Of a DNA stretch of 64,000 bases, positions 1-9,109 are shown piece by piece. The number at the start of each line of letters is the position of its first letter. Position 1 is the first letter of the stretch. A program made the position numbers and the translations under genes. This stretch comes from JBBQER01 sp052148155 (GTDB taxonomy: Bacteria > Actinomycetota > Acidimicrobiia > IMCC26256 > PALSA-610), in assembly GCA_052148155.1 (NCBI GenBank), contig JBKQIY010000048.1, forward strand, positions 11,632-75,631, read 5' to 3'. The notes below the pieces were generated by a model, which did no database searches, had not been told where the DNA came from, and was given only the letters and a program-made list of their open reading frames with translations.

Positions 1-36
1 CGCGACGGCGAGGTACTGCCTATAGAACTCGGTCAC
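1..36 (-). CDS. Partial 5' end of an unidentified gene running off the left edge
   Basis: Twelve codons read MTEFYRQYLAVA from a GTG start and continue beyond the window. An upstream GGAG at 45-48 (minus) is well spaced, and a TATACT hexamer at 77-82 (minus) would put a transcript start about 35 bases before the GTG. The product cannot be assigned from twelve residues. The neighbouring nuo operon stops well before this point, so it is a separate unit. Confidence 0.35.
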   Translation of the reverse strand, partial: MTEFYRQYLAVA

Positions 37-251
37 GACGCGGCTCCGGGACCAGGCCGGGGTGGGATCGAGGCGGAGTATACGCGTGAGAATTTCGCGG
101 GAGAGAAATGGGCAACCGCCCGCGCACGTTGATCTGGGAGGTGGACCACGCGCGGGACAGAGCAAAGACACACAAGCTCACCCCGCGGCCGGCCGATGAA
201 CCCACGATGGGCTCACATGTGGCCTTCCCAACTGGTGGCCGTCGGCGCGCG

Positions 252-1127
252 ATGCGCCGACCCGACGAGCCGCGCACCGCGTTCGTGCTGTCCGGGGGCG
301 GAAACCAGGGGGTCAGCCAGGTCGGCATGCTCCGCGCGCTCCTCGAACGCGAGATCGTGCCCGACGTCGTGGTCGGCACCTCGGCCGGCGCGCTGAACGG
401 CGCCGGCATCTGCTTCGCGCCGAATCTCACCGGTGTGGCGCAGCTGTCGGCCGTATGGGAGCAATTGCGCAGCGATCAGGTCTTTCCGGGCGGGAAGATC
501 CACCGAGCCTGGAACGTCGTACGGCGCGGCACCCACCTCTTCGGGAGCGAGGGTCTCGAAGCCCTGATCCACCACAGCACCCCGGCCCGGCTGTTCTCCG
601 ACCTCGAGATCCCGCTGCGGGTCATCGCGACCGACCTCGACACTGGAGAAGAGGTCGTACTGGTTCGGGGTCCGCTCAAACCGGCGCTCCTCGCGAGTAC
701 TGCGCTGCCCGGAGTGTTCCCGATCGTGCACCACGACGGCCGCCGTCTGGTCGACGGTGGAGTGGTCGACAACGTGCCGCTCTCGCATGCGTTGGCCGGT
801 CCGGTCGACCGGGTGTTCGTGCTCAACGTCTCGTCGGGGATGTCCGAACGTGTCGAACGATCACCGCTCGACGTTGTGATGACAAGCTTCACCCATGCCC
901 GCGGCCAGCGCTACGAGCTCGAGCTACGTCATGTACCGCCCCAGATCGAGGTGATCGAGCTCCCACGCCCACCCGATCCGCGAGATCTGTTCGATTTCTC
1001 CGGCGCGCGTGAGTTGATCGAAGCGGCCTACGAACTCGCCAACGAGGCGCTGGACCGCGCCGCGGTCGCGCCGGCGACTGCTGAACTCCGACGCCGCTTC
1101 CGGCGCCGCCGAGGCGTCGTCGCGTAA
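252..1127 (+). CDS. Patatin-like phospholipase (RssA-type serine hydrolase)
   Basis: A 291-residue protein of the bacterial patatin-like family, which uses a Ser-Asp dyad to cleave acyl esters. The oxyanion-hole glycine run (LSGGGNQG) is near the N-terminus, the nucleophile elbow GTSAG follows about 30 residues later, and the catalytic Asp sits in VDGG(VVDNVPL). No signal peptide is evident, so it is probably cytoplasmic or peripheral. Start choice is uncertain: the reading frame is open further upstream (ATG at 207 and at 108), but conserved sequence begins only at the ATG used here. The substrate cannot be predicted. It converges on nuoN. Confidence 0.85.
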   Translation: MRRPDEPRTAFVLSGGGNQGVSQVGMLRALLEREIVPDVVVGTSAGALNGAGICFAPNLTGVAQLSAVWEQLRSDQVFPGGKIHRAWNVVRRGTHLFGSEGLEALIHHSTPARLFSDLEIPLRVIATDLDTGEEVVLVRGPLKPALLASTALPGVFPIVHHDGRRLVDGGVVDNVPLSHALAGPVDRVFVLNVSSGMSERVERSPLDVVMTSFTHARGQRYELELRHVPPQIEVIELPRPPDPRDLFDFSGARELIEAAYELANEALDRAAVAPATAELRRRFRRRRGVVA

Positions 1128-1130
1128 GGA

Positions 1131-1174
1131 CTCGGCTGCCGCCAAAGAGCCGAGCCGGGGTGCAATCCGGCTCG
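1131..1174. terminator. Two overlapping inverted repeats between convergent genes
   Basis: CTCGGCT (1131-1137) pairs with AGCCGAG (1148-1154), and CGAGCCGG (1151-1158) pairs perfectly with CCGGCTCG (1167-1174). The two hairpins share bases and cannot form together. Their position between the patatin stop and the nuoN stop suits a bidirectional terminator. No long T-run follows either stem. Confidence 0.55.
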
Positions 1175-1186
1175 AATCGCGAAGGT

Positions 1187-2722
1187 CTAGTGCGACAACA
1201 GTTGGGTGGCGTGCTTGGCGAAGTCGAGCATGCCGCCGGGCATGATCCCGAGGAAGAGCACGGCGACCGCGGCGATCGTCAGCGTCGCACGGGTTCCGAA
1301 GTCGACGCGGGCCCGTGTCGTGTCGGCGGGTTGCGGTTCGTTGTCGGCCGGCGAATACATCGCGAGCACGATCCGCAGATACACGAACGCCGCGACCGCG
1401 GCCGCGAGCATCCCGAGTAGCGCGAGGACGTACTGTCGTTGGTCGATGGCTGCGCTGAATACCGACAGCTTCGCCACGAAGCCGCCGGTGAGCGGTACGC
1501 CGGCCTGCGCGAGCAGGAACAACGTGAAGACTCCGGCGAGGAGCGGCTGACGGCGTCCAAGACCGCGATAGTCGGACAGCGCGTGCTGGTCGTCGTGTTG
1601 AGTTGCGACCACCGCCACGACCGCGAACGCGCCGATCGTCATGAACGCATACGTCAGCACGTAGAACAACGCTGCGCTTGTGCCCTTCGCGGTCGCGGCT
1701 TGCACTGCAATCAAGACGTAACCGGCATGACTGATTGACGAGTACGCGAGCATTCGCTTCACGTCGGTCTGCACGATCGCGGCGATGCTCCCAACGAACA
1801 AGGACGCCACTGCGAGCACAAAGAAGATTGGGCGCCAATCAACGCTGTACAGCCACAACGAGCCAACGAAGACTCGCAGAATTGCGGCAAAGGCCGCAGC
1901 TTTCGTGGCCGACGCCATGAACGCGGTGACGGGCGTCGGCGAACCCTGGTACACGTCGGGCGTCCACATGTGGAACGGCGCGGCCGCGACCTTGAAGCCG
2001 AGCCCGACGATGAGGAAGGCGATACCGAGCAACAGCACACCGTCGTGGAGGAGCGTGGTCGTCGCCAGGAAGTCGGCGATGCCCGTGAGGTTCGTCGTGC
2101 CGGTTCCGCCGTACACGAGCGCCACGCCGTAGAGGAACACGGCCGACGAGAACGAACCGAGCAGGAAATATTTGAGACCGGCCTCCTGCGACGTGGTGCG
2201 ACGGCGGTCGAACGCGGCGAGTACGTACAACGCGATCGAGAGGATCTCGAGCGAAAGGAAGATGGTGACGAGGTCGTTGGCCGAGGTCATCAGCATCATG
2301 CCGGTGGCCGAGCAGAGCATCAGCGCGAAATATTCGGGACCTTCGAGGTGCTCGCGCTTGAGGTAGCTCGACGAAAGCAACAGTGCGAGCAGGGTCGCGA
2401 TGAGCACGACCGTCTTGGCGAAGACGGCGAAACCATCGACCGCGATCATGCCGACTTGTGGTTTCTCGCTGGTCAGCAGCGTCTGGTACGCGCCGTGGTG
2501 CTGCACGAACGTCCATTGGACGGCGGTGAACACACCCGACGTGGCCAGACCGGCGATCGCGATGACCAACGATGCCTCGTGGACCCGTGGGTTGTGCCGG
2601 ACGAGTGAACGGAGGAGCACGATGCACAACGCGGCGGCGAACACCGCGATCTCGGGCGCGATCGCGAACCAGTCGATCGACGGGACCGCGATGTGGGTCA
2701 CGGGAACGTTGGCGCCGATCAC
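1187..2722 (-). CDS. nuoN: NADH-quinone oxidoreductase subunit N
   Basis: Antiporter-like membrane subunit of respiratory complex I, one of the three proton-channel homologues. About 14 hydrophobic helices are visible, with the family lysines in the central part (e.g. the GLGFKVAAAPFHMWTPDVY segment of TM7/TM8). I chose the GTG at 2722 because it overlaps the nuoM TGA as GTGA (4 bp); an upstream GTG at 2746 would add eight charged residues. The product is 511 residues, normal for the family. It is the last gene of the nuo operon and is followed by the hairpins at 1131-1174. Confidence 0.96.
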   Translation of the reverse strand: MIGANVPVTHIAVPSIDWFAIAPEIAVFAAALCIVLLRSLVRHNPRVHEASLVIAIAGLATSGVFTAVQWTFVQHHGAYQTLLTSEKPQVGMIAVDGFAVFAKTVVLIATLLALLLSSSYLKREHLEGPEYFALMLCSATGMMLMTSANDLVTIFLSLEILSIALYVLAAFDRRRTTSQEAGLKYFLLGSFSSAVFLYGVALVYGGTGTTNLTGIADFLATTTLLHDGVLLLGIAFLIVGLGFKVAAAPFHMWTPDVYQGSPTPVTAFMASATKAAAFAAILRVFVGSLWLYSVDWRPIFFVLAVASLFVGSIAAIVQTDVKRMLAYSSISHAGYVLIAVQAATAKGTSAALFYVLTYAFMTIGAFAVVAVVATQHDDQHALSDYRGLGRRQPLLAGVFTLFLLAQAGVPLTGGFVAKLSVFSAAIDQRQYVLALLGMLAAAVAAFVYLRIVLAMYSPADNEPQPADTTRARVDFGTRATLTIAAVAVLFLGIMPGGMLDFAKHATQLLSH

Positions 2723-4416
2723 TTGGCGCCCTCTTCCGACCCGCACGGCCCGAAATCACTGGAGCCGAGAGACTCGTGCGACGCCGGCGCGAAACGCAGA
2801 GCGTGAATCTTCACCGTGTAGCGCCCGCTGCCGTCGACCAGACATTCATCGGTCGCGACGTCGACCGCGGGCGGCTTGTGGTTGCTGTGCGTCTCGATTT
2901 GAGTGACGAGCGCCGAGACGCTGGGTTGGAGACGGTCGAGCACGGGCTTGGGATAGAAACCGAGGAACAGGGACAGGCCGAGCAACGGCGCCACGGTGCA
3001 GATCTCACGAAATCCGATGTCTCGCGTCGCCGCGTTCTTCTCGTCGGGCACGCCTGTGAACGCACGCTGCACCGCCCACAACATGTACACGGCGGCGAGA
3101 ATGACACCGGTCGTCGCGACAACCGCGAACCAGCGGCTTGTGAGGAAGGCGCCGAGCAGCGAGAGAAACTCGCCAACGAAGCCGGAGAACCCGGGCAGCC
3201 CGATCGACGCGAACGTCGCCGCGACAAATAGCCCGCCGAAGACTGGCACTGCCTTCCACAGGCCGCGGAATTCGGACAGTTCGTACGTGTGTCGGCGGTC
3301 GTAGAGCATGCCGACGAGGAGGAACAACGCGCCGGTCGTGAGGCCGTGCGAAAGCATCGTGAATAAGCCGCCCGAAATTCCTTCTCTTGTCAGCGCGAAG
3401 ATCCCGAGCACAACGAAGCCGAGGTGCGCGATCGACGAGTAGGCGACGATCCGCTTGAGGTTCGGTTGCATCGTCGCGACGATGGCGCCATAGGTGATGC
3501 CGACTACCGCGACGACCAACAGGATCGGTGCGAGGTCGACCGCGGCCTGTGGAAACATCGGAATCGCGAAACGCAAGAAGCCGTAGGCGCCCATCTTCAG
3601 GAGCACGCCCGCCAGCACCACCGAGCCGGCCGTGGGCGCATCGGTGTGAGCGTCCGGCAACCAGGTGTGGAAGGGGACGAGTGGGATCTTCACGGCGAAG
3701 CCGACGGCGAACGCCAAGAACAACCACTTCGCTGTCGTCACCGACATGTTGTGCGCTGACGACGCCCAGCTCGTGAGCACCCGCACGTCGAAGGTGAGCT
3801 GGCCGGTCGCGTGCTGGTGCAAGAACGCGACCGAGAGGATCCCGGCGAACAAGAAAGCTGAACCGGTCGCCGTGTACAGGAAGAACTTCACAGCCGCGTA
3901 GCGCCGGTTGTCGTGACCCCAGCCGGCGATGAGGAAGTACATCGGCACGAGCACGAGTTCGAAGAACACGAAGAACACGATCGAGTCGAGCGCCACGAAT
4001 ACGCCGATCACCGCCGCTTCGAGCAGCAACATCCAGAACGTGAACGACTTTGGCCGCTCGAGCTCGGCGGACGCGAGCATGCTGATCGGAATCAGCAATG
4101 CGGTGAGCGCGACCATAAACAAGCTGATGCCGTCAACTCCGAGTATCCACCGGATACCTAAGGCCGGCATCCACGGGTGGTCTGAGACGAACTGATAGCC
4201 GGCTTGGTTGGTATCGAACTGGACGAGTAGATAGACCGCGAGGCCGAAGGTCGCCGCGCTCGTGACGTAGCCGACCGTGCGCGTGAGCTCGGGCCGGCGT
4301 CCCGGTATCAGGAGCGTGATCACGGCGCCCGCGGCCGGCACGAAGATCAACGCCGTGAGCAGCGGGAAGCCGCCGTTGGTGAGGTGCGCGGCGGCGACGG
4401 CCGCGACGGGGGCCAT
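2719..4416 (-). CDS. nuoM: NADH-quinone oxidoreductase subunit M
   Basis: Antiporter-like proton-pumping subunit of complex I (about 565 residues, 13-14 helices). The hallmark segment GFAVKIPLVPFHTWLPDAH with its essential Lys is present, as is the conserved Glu in the N-terminal helices (LLLEAAVIGVF). The start is the ATG at 4416, which shares a base with the nuoL stop (TGATG); a GTG at 4419 is equally possible. The C-terminus carries a hydrophilic tail of roughly 50-60 residues beyond the last helix, unusual for NuoM. Confidence 0.96.
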   Translation of the reverse strand: MAPVAAVAAAHLTNGGFPLLTALIFVPAAGAVITLLIPGRRPELTRTVGYVTSAATFGLAVYLLVQFDTNQAGYQFVSDHPWMPALGIRWILGVDGISLFMVALTALLIPISMLASAELERPKSFTFWMLLLEAAVIGVFVALDSIVFFVFFELVLVPMYFLIAGWGHDNRRYAAVKFFLYTATGSAFLFAGILSVAFLHQHATGQLTFDVRVLTSWASSAHNMSVTTAKWLFLAFAVGFAVKIPLVPFHTWLPDAHTDAPTAGSVVLAGVLLKMGAYGFLRFAIPMFPQAAVDLAPILLVVAVVGITYGAIVATMQPNLKRIVAYSSIAHLGFVVLGIFALTREGISGGLFTMLSHGLTTGALFLLVGMLYDRRHTYELSEFRGLWKAVPVFGGLFVAATFASIGLPGFSGFVGEFLSLLGAFLTSRWFAVVATTGVILAAVYMLWAVQRAFTGVPDEKNAATRDIGFREICTVAPLLGLSLFLGFYPKPVLDRLQPSVSALVTQIETHSNHKPPAVDVATDECLVDGSGRYTVKIHALRFAPASHESLGSSDFGPCGSEEGAK

Positions 4417-6395
4417 CACAGTGTCGCTCGGGTCGTGATGAACACGAGCACTAGGACGGCACCGACCACGATCGCGAGCGCGTAGTTGCGCACGAGACCG
4501 GTCTGCACTTTTCGGAGCCCACCACCGGCGTGTTGGAAGGTGCGACCGATGCCGTTGACGGCGCCATCGATCGTGTCACGGTCGACTCCCTCGCTCAGGA
4601 AGCGAGCGGCCGTGGTTGCCGGGCCGCTCACAAAGCGGGCGAGACCGACGTCGAGGTAGTACGCGTTGGCGAGCACTTTGGCGAACGGCCCGAGCGCCTT
4701 GACGGTTGGATCGTCGCCGTGTGCGTCGAGACCGTTCCGGTACACCGAGCGGGCGACCACGATGCCGACGAAGGCGATGACGAGCGCCACGGTCGACAAC
4801 GCGAGACCCGCGCTGAACGACGACGCGCGGATGTCGGGTGCGCCGGTCAGTACCGGTGCAAGCCACCGGTCGAGGAGGTTGAGCTTGGAGTTGTCGAACG
4901 GCATGTCGATCACGAAGCCGATCGTCGAGAGCGCGGCGAGCGCGACGAGCGGAACCGTCATGGTCCACGGCGACTCGTGCGGCTCGTGGTGCGAGCCGGC
5001 GTGCGTCTCTGTGTGGCCTTGGTCGGCGGCATCCACGGCGACGGCGGGCTCGCGCCAGCGTTCGTTTCCGTAGAAGACGAGCCACACCTGACGGGTCATG
5101 TAGAACGCGGTGAGGATCGCTCCGAGCACGCCCACCGCCCACAGCGCGTACTCGTGATGGAACCACGCTTTGGCCAGGATCTCGTCCTTCGACCAGAACC
5201 CGGCGAACGGGATCACGCCGGCGATGGCGAGCCACCCCACGATGAACGTCGCGGCGGTGATCGGCATGTACTTGCGCAGCCCGCCCATGCGTCGCATGTC
5301 CTGCTCGTCGCCCATGCCGTGGATGACGGAGCCGGCACCGAGGAACAGCAACGCTTTGAAGAAGGCGTGCATGATCATGTGGAAGATCGCCGCGCTGTAC
5401 GCGCCGACACCGACCGCGAGGAACATGTAGCCGAGCTGACTGATCGTCGAGTAGGCGAGCACCTTTTTGATGTCGTTTTGGACGACGGCGACGGTCGCCG
5501 CGAACAACGCGGTGATGGCGCCGACCCAGGCCACGACCGTGCTCGCGTGGCTCGAGACGTCGAAGAAGGCATGGGCACGCACGACCAGGAACACACCCGC
5601 GGTCACCATCGTGGCTGCGTGGATCAGCGCCGAGACCGGTGTCGGGCCCTCCATGGCGTCGGGAAGCCAGATGTGGAGCGGCACCTGTGCGCTCTTTCCC
5701 ATCGCGCCGACAAAGAGCAACAGGGCGATGGCGGTGACGGTCGACTGCGGAAGATGAGGGGCGGCCGCGGTCGTCACGCTGTAGTTGAGCGAACCCACCT
5801 TCGAGAAGATCAGGAACATCGCGAGCATGAAACCGAGGTCACCCACGCGGTTCGTGACGAACGCTTTTTTGCCAGCGACCGCGGCCGAGTTGCGCTCGAA
5901 CCAGAACGAGATCAACAGGTAGGAGCACAGCCCGACGCCTTCCCAGCCCATGAAGGTCATGAGGTAACTCGACCCGAGCACGAGCACGAGCATCGACGCG
6001 GCAAAGAGATTGAGGTACGCGAAGAACCGACTGAAGCGCGGGTCTCCGTGCATGTAACCGATCGCGTACAAGTGGATCAACGATCCGACACCGGTGACGA
6101 ACAGGATCATCGTGCAGGACAGCGGATCTGTGAGCACGCGGAAATCGACATGGAACGAACCGGCCTGGATCCAGGTGTAGCCGTCGCTGACGTTCGACCG
6201 CTGCGCTGGCGGAAGCGAACGCAACGCGAAGAACACGACCACCGATCCGGCGAACGCGAGCGCGATCATGAGCGTTGCCAGCCAACCGGCTTTGGGCTCG
6301 CCGATACGCGAGCCGAACAGCAACAGCACGACCGCGCCGAACGCCGGCACAACGGGGATGATCCAGGCCACGTCGAGCAGATGTTGCGCGGTCAC
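4416..6395 (-). CDS. nuoL: NADH-quinone oxidoreductase subunit L
   Basis: The largest antiporter-like subunit of complex I, at the distal end of the membrane arm. Length 659 residues. The conserved TM7/TM8 segment (GKSAQVPLHIWLPDAMEGPTP) and the amphipathic C-terminal region leading to a final helix are visible. The GTG start at 6395 lies two bases after the nuoK stop; conserved sequence begins right there, although the frame is open further upstream through nuoK. A His-rich hydrophilic loop near residue 500 looks like lineage variation. Confidence 0.96.
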   Translation of the reverse strand: MTAQHLLDVAWIIPVVPAFGAVVLLLFGSRIGEPKAGWLATLMIALAFAGSVVVFFALRSLPPAQRSNVSDGYTWIQAGSFHVDFRVLTDPLSCTMILFVTGVGSLIHLYAIGYMHGDPRFSRFFAYLNLFAASMLVLVLGSSYLMTFMGWEGVGLCSYLLISFWFERNSAAVAGKKAFVTNRVGDLGFMLAMFLIFSKVGSLNYSVTTAAAPHLPQSTVTAIALLLFVGAMGKSAQVPLHIWLPDAMEGPTPVSALIHAATMVTAGVFLVVRAHAFFDVSSHASTVVAWVGAITALFAATVAVVQNDIKKVLAYSTISQLGYMFLAVGVGAYSAAIFHMIMHAFFKALLFLGAGSVIHGMGDEQDMRRMGGLRKYMPITAATFIVGWLAIAGVIPFAGFWSKDEILAKAWFHHEYALWAVGVLGAILTAFYMTRQVWLVFYGNERWREPAVAVDAADQGHTETHAGSHHEPHESPWTMTVPLVALAALSTIGFVIDMPFDNSKLNLLDRWLAPVLTGAPDIRASSFSAGLALSTVALVIAFVGIVVARSVYRNGLDAHGDDPTVKALGPFAKVLANAYYLDVGLARFVSGPATTAARFLSEGVDRDTIDGAVNGIGRTFQHAGGGLRKVQTGLVRNYALAIVVGAVLVLVFITTRATL

Positions 6396-6397
6396 GA

Positions 6398-6715
6398 TCA
6401 GCCCTCGAGCGCGTTCAGGTCGTCTGCGGTGACGTCTTGGCGGCGGCGGAAGATCGCGACGATGATCGCGAGGCCGACGGCAACCTCGGCGGCTGCGACC
6501 ACCAGCGTGAAGAACACGATCACTTGGCCGCTGATGTCGTTCAGCGCCTTCGCGAACGTCACGAACGTGAGGTTCGCCGCGTTGAGCATGAGCTCGATGC
6601 ACATGAACATCACGAGCGTGTTGCGCCGTACGAGCAGACCGACGCCACCGATCGTGAAGAGCGCCGCCCCTAAGGTCAGGTAGTAGGCGGGCGTCACCTT
6701 CGCGACCGCGATCAA
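6398..6715 (-). CDS. nuoK: NADH-quinone oxidoreductase subunit K
   Basis: Small three-helix complex I subunit (105 residues) that helps couple quinone chemistry to the membrane arm. The conserved glutamate of TM2 is present in FMCIELMLNAANL, and the second one lies in VAAAEVAVGLA. The start is a TTG that overlaps the nuoJ stop as TTGA. A longer frame from 6829 would place nuoJ-antisense-like residues before the first helix and is rejected. Confidence 0.95.
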   Translation of the reverse strand: MIAVAKVTPAYYLTLGAALFTIGGVGLLVRRNTLVMFMCIELMLNAANLTFVTFAKALNDISGQVIVFFTLVVAAAEVAVGLAIIVAIFRRRQDVTADDLNALEG

Positions 6716-7260
6716 GACTCGCTCCCCTTGCCCGCCGGACTCCCTGACCGTTGACCGCTCCGGCGAGCGAGTGCCACTCCGCCGACGACGGCGATCACCA
6801 GGAGCACCGCGGTGATCTCGAACGCCCATACGAAGTCGGTGAACAAGCTCGTCGCCAGCGTCGTCACATTTCCTGTGCGCACTCCTCCCAGCGAACCTCG
6901 CGCCGAGTGCGCTCCGGTGACCCAGTGGTGTCCGGCGAGCAAGACGATCTGGAGAAACAACAGCACCCCGGCCACCAGCGCGACCGGACGTTGGAACAGG
7001 CTCGGCTCGTCAAGGGTTTCGTGTTTGTCGACGCCGAGGAGTGTGATCACAAACACGAACAAAACCACGATCGCGCTCGCGTAGACCACGACCTGGATAG
7101 CCGCGACGAGCGCCGCGTCGAGTTGCAGGAACAGGACTGCCACGCTGACCAGAGTCATCAGGAGAAATAACGCGGAGTGAACTGGATTCCGCGCGAGCAC
7201 CACGCCGAGCGCGCCCGCGAGGACAGCGACCGCGCAGAGGTAGAAGATCAAAGCTTCCAT
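6712..7260 (-). CDS. nuoJ: NADH-quinone oxidoreductase subunit J
   Basis: Five-helix complex I membrane subunit, 182 residues. The characteristic segment around the pi-bulge helix, AIQVVVYASAIVVLFVFVI, is intact. Start and stop are both coupled: its ATG shares one base with the nuoI stop and its TGA overlaps the nuoK TTG. The C-terminus is short, basic and hydrophilic. Confidence 0.95.
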   Translation of the reverse strand: MEALIFYLCAVAVLAGALGVVLARNPVHSALFLLMTLVSVAVLFLQLDAALVAAIQVVVYASAIVVLFVFVITLLGVDKHETLDEPSLFQRPVALVAGVLLFLQIVLLAGHHWVTGAHSARGSLGGVRTGNVTTLATSLFTDFVWAFEITAVLLVIAVVGGVALARRSGQRSGSPAGKGSES

Positions 7261-7904
7261 CAGTGGCCCGGCCCGGACTCGTCGAAATGGGGTGCCGTCT
7301 CGGCTTGCGACGGCACCAGATCGCTTTGGCCTCGCTCGGGCGGGCGAATTCCGTAGCCGAGCTCGCCCGACCAGCCCACCCGACCTTCGTAGCCGGCGTC
7401 ACCTCCGGGCGCGGTCGCCCGCATCCACGCGCTCGTGTGATCGTCCTCGCCGCCGGCCCACAACTCCCACGGCATGCGCTTGGCGCGACCGTCGTCGTCG
7501 ACGATCAGCTCTTCTTTCGTGTAGATCGCGTCGGCCCGGTTCGTGAACGAGAACTCGAACAGCTTGGTTTCGGTGATCGCCTCGGTCGGGCAGGCTTCGA
7601 CGCAAAGATCACAGTGGATGCAGCGCAGGTAGTTGATCTCATAGACGAAGCCGTACCGCTCGCCCGGTGATACCGGATCGTCGACCGGGTTGTCGGCGCC
7701 GCGGACGTAGATGCAGTGCGCCGGGCATACCCCGGCGCAGAGCTCACAGCCGATGCACTTCTCCATCCCGTCTTCGTATCGGTTCAGGACGTGACGACCG
7801 TGCTGGCGCTCAGGCTTGTCGCGTTTCACTTTCGGGTATTCGGTCGTGAGGCGCGGCTTGAACATCTGACGCAGCGTGACGTTAAAGCCCGATAAGCGGC
7901 CCAC
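7260..7904 (-). CDS. nuoI: NADH-quinone oxidoreductase subunit I (2x[4Fe-4S])
   Basis: Ferredoxin-like subunit of the peripheral arm that carries clusters N6a and N6b towards NuoB. Both motifs are complete: CIGCELCAGVCPAHC and CIHCDLCVEACPTEA. Length is 214 residues, with a roughly 60-residue C-terminal extension beyond the second cluster. The GTG start overlaps the nuoH TAG by one base. Confidence 0.96.
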   Translation of the reverse strand: MGRLSGFNVTLRQMFKPRLTTEYPKVKRDKPERQHGRHVLNRYEDGMEKCIGCELCAGVCPAHCIYVRGADNPVDDPVSPGERYGFVYEINYLRCIHCDLCVEACPTEAITETKLFEFSFTNRADAIYTKEELIVDDDGRAKRMPWELWAGGEDDHTSAWMRATAPGGDAGYEGRVGWSGELGYGIRPPERGQSDLVPSQAETAPHFDESGPGH

Positions 7905-9109
7905 TAGTGGAACTCCTCGACATGTTCGCCGGCCTTGGGTATCGCGAGGTACAGCATGAGGAAGGCCGCGATCGCGATCCCGGCTGATACCGGCGCCACG
8001 ATGAAAGGCTGCCAGCCTTCTTGTTTTCCGACGACGAGTGCCGCCGATACCAACACCCAGAGAATCGCGATCTCAATGAGGTACTTCCAGCCGAGCGCCA
8101 TCAGCTTGTCGTAGCGCATGCGCGGCAGCGACGCCCGCAGCCAAACGGTCACGAAGAGGAGCGCAAGCACCTTCACCGTGAACCACACGATCGGCACCAG
8201 CCAGACGTTGAGCACGTTGTTGGCGGCTAGGAAACCGAGGCTCGGTCCCGACGGTCCACCGAGGAACAGCGTCGTCGCGATCGCCGACATCGTGATCACG
8301 TTCATGAACTCGGCGAGGAAGAAAATCGCGAATCGGATCCCCGTGTATTCGGTGTTGAACCCGCCGACGAGCTCCTGTTCGGCCTCGACAAGGTCAAACG
8401 GCGGGTGGTTCGTTTCGGCGGTCGCGGCGATCAGGAAGATGCCGAACGGTACGAGCGCCCGCACCCAGAACCAGTCTCGGAAAAACGATCCGGCGTTCAC
8501 CCATGCTTGCAGCGCAACGATGCCGTGGGTTGAGAGGGTTCCGGCCTGGATGAGCACGCCGAGCACCGCGAGTCCGAACGCGGCTTCATACGAGAGCAGC
8601 TGCGCGGTCGACCGCACCGCGCCGAGCAGCGGGTACTTCGAGCCCGACGACCAGCCGGCGAGCATCACGCCGTACACACCGAGGCCGGACATGGCGAGGA
8701 TGAACAGCGCGCCGACCGGCAGATCAGCGACTTGTAGGTAGGTGTGGTGTCCGAGGATCGAGACGGTCCCGCCGATTGGGACGATGCAGAACATCAAGAA
8801 CGCCGGCAGGATCGACAGGTAGGGCGCGAGCCGGAACACTGGCCGGTCGGCCGTCGCGGGAATCGACTGCTCCTTGAAAAAGAGCTTGATGCCGTCGGCG
8901 AGGGTCTGGCCGACGCCGTACGGGCCGGCGCGATTCGGCCCGATCCGGTTCTGCATATCGGCGATGACCTTGCGCATGCCCCAGATGTACAGCATCACCG
9001 ACACGAGCAGGATGACGAACGCGATCACGACTTTGATCAACACCACGCCCAGCACCGACCATGAAACGCCGGTGTTGAAGAGCGGGTCGACGCCGAGGAG
9101 ATGACTCAT
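7904..9109 (-). CDS. nuoH: NADH-quinone oxidoreductase subunit H
   Basis: Membrane subunit that, with NuoB and NuoD, forms the quinone chamber; 401 residues and eight or more helices. Conserved loops are visible: RIGPNRAGPYG early, the acidic loop ETNHPPFDLVEAEQELVGG in the middle, and WLRASLPRMRYDKLM near the end. The start ATG overlaps the nuoG TGA (ATGA). The C-terminal helices are followed by a short charged tail. Confidence 0.96.
   Translation of the reverse strand: MSHLLGVDPLFNTGVSWSVLGVVLIKVVIAFVILLVSVMLYIWGMRKVIADMQNRIGPNRAGPYGVGQTLADGIKLFFKEQSIPATADRPVFRLAPYLSILPAFLMFCIVPIGGTVSILGHHTYLQVADLPVGALFILAMSGLGVYGVMLAGWSSGSKYPLLGAVRSTAQLLSYEAAFGLAVLGVLIQAGTLSTHGIVALQAWVNAGSFFRDWFWVRALVPFGIFLIAATAETNHPPFDLVEAEQELVGGFNTEYTGIRFAIFFLAEFMNVITMSAIATTLFLGGPSGPSLGFLAANNVLNVWLVPIVWFTVKVLALLFVTVWLRASLPRMRYDKLMALGWKYLIEIAILWVLVSAALVVGKQEGWQPFIVAPVSAGIAIAAFLMLYLAIPKAGEHVEEFH

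Noticed and set aside
924..1838. Long minus-strand open frames overlapping nuoN and the patatin gene
   Set aside because: Arg-rich translations with no motif; they are out-of-frame shadows typical of high-GC coding DNA.
4530..6683. 717-codon plus-strand frame opposite nuoL/nuoK
   Set aside because: Composition (His/Arg/Asp-rich, no hydrophobic pattern) is that of an antisense shadow; nuoL and nuoK are unmistakable on the other strand.
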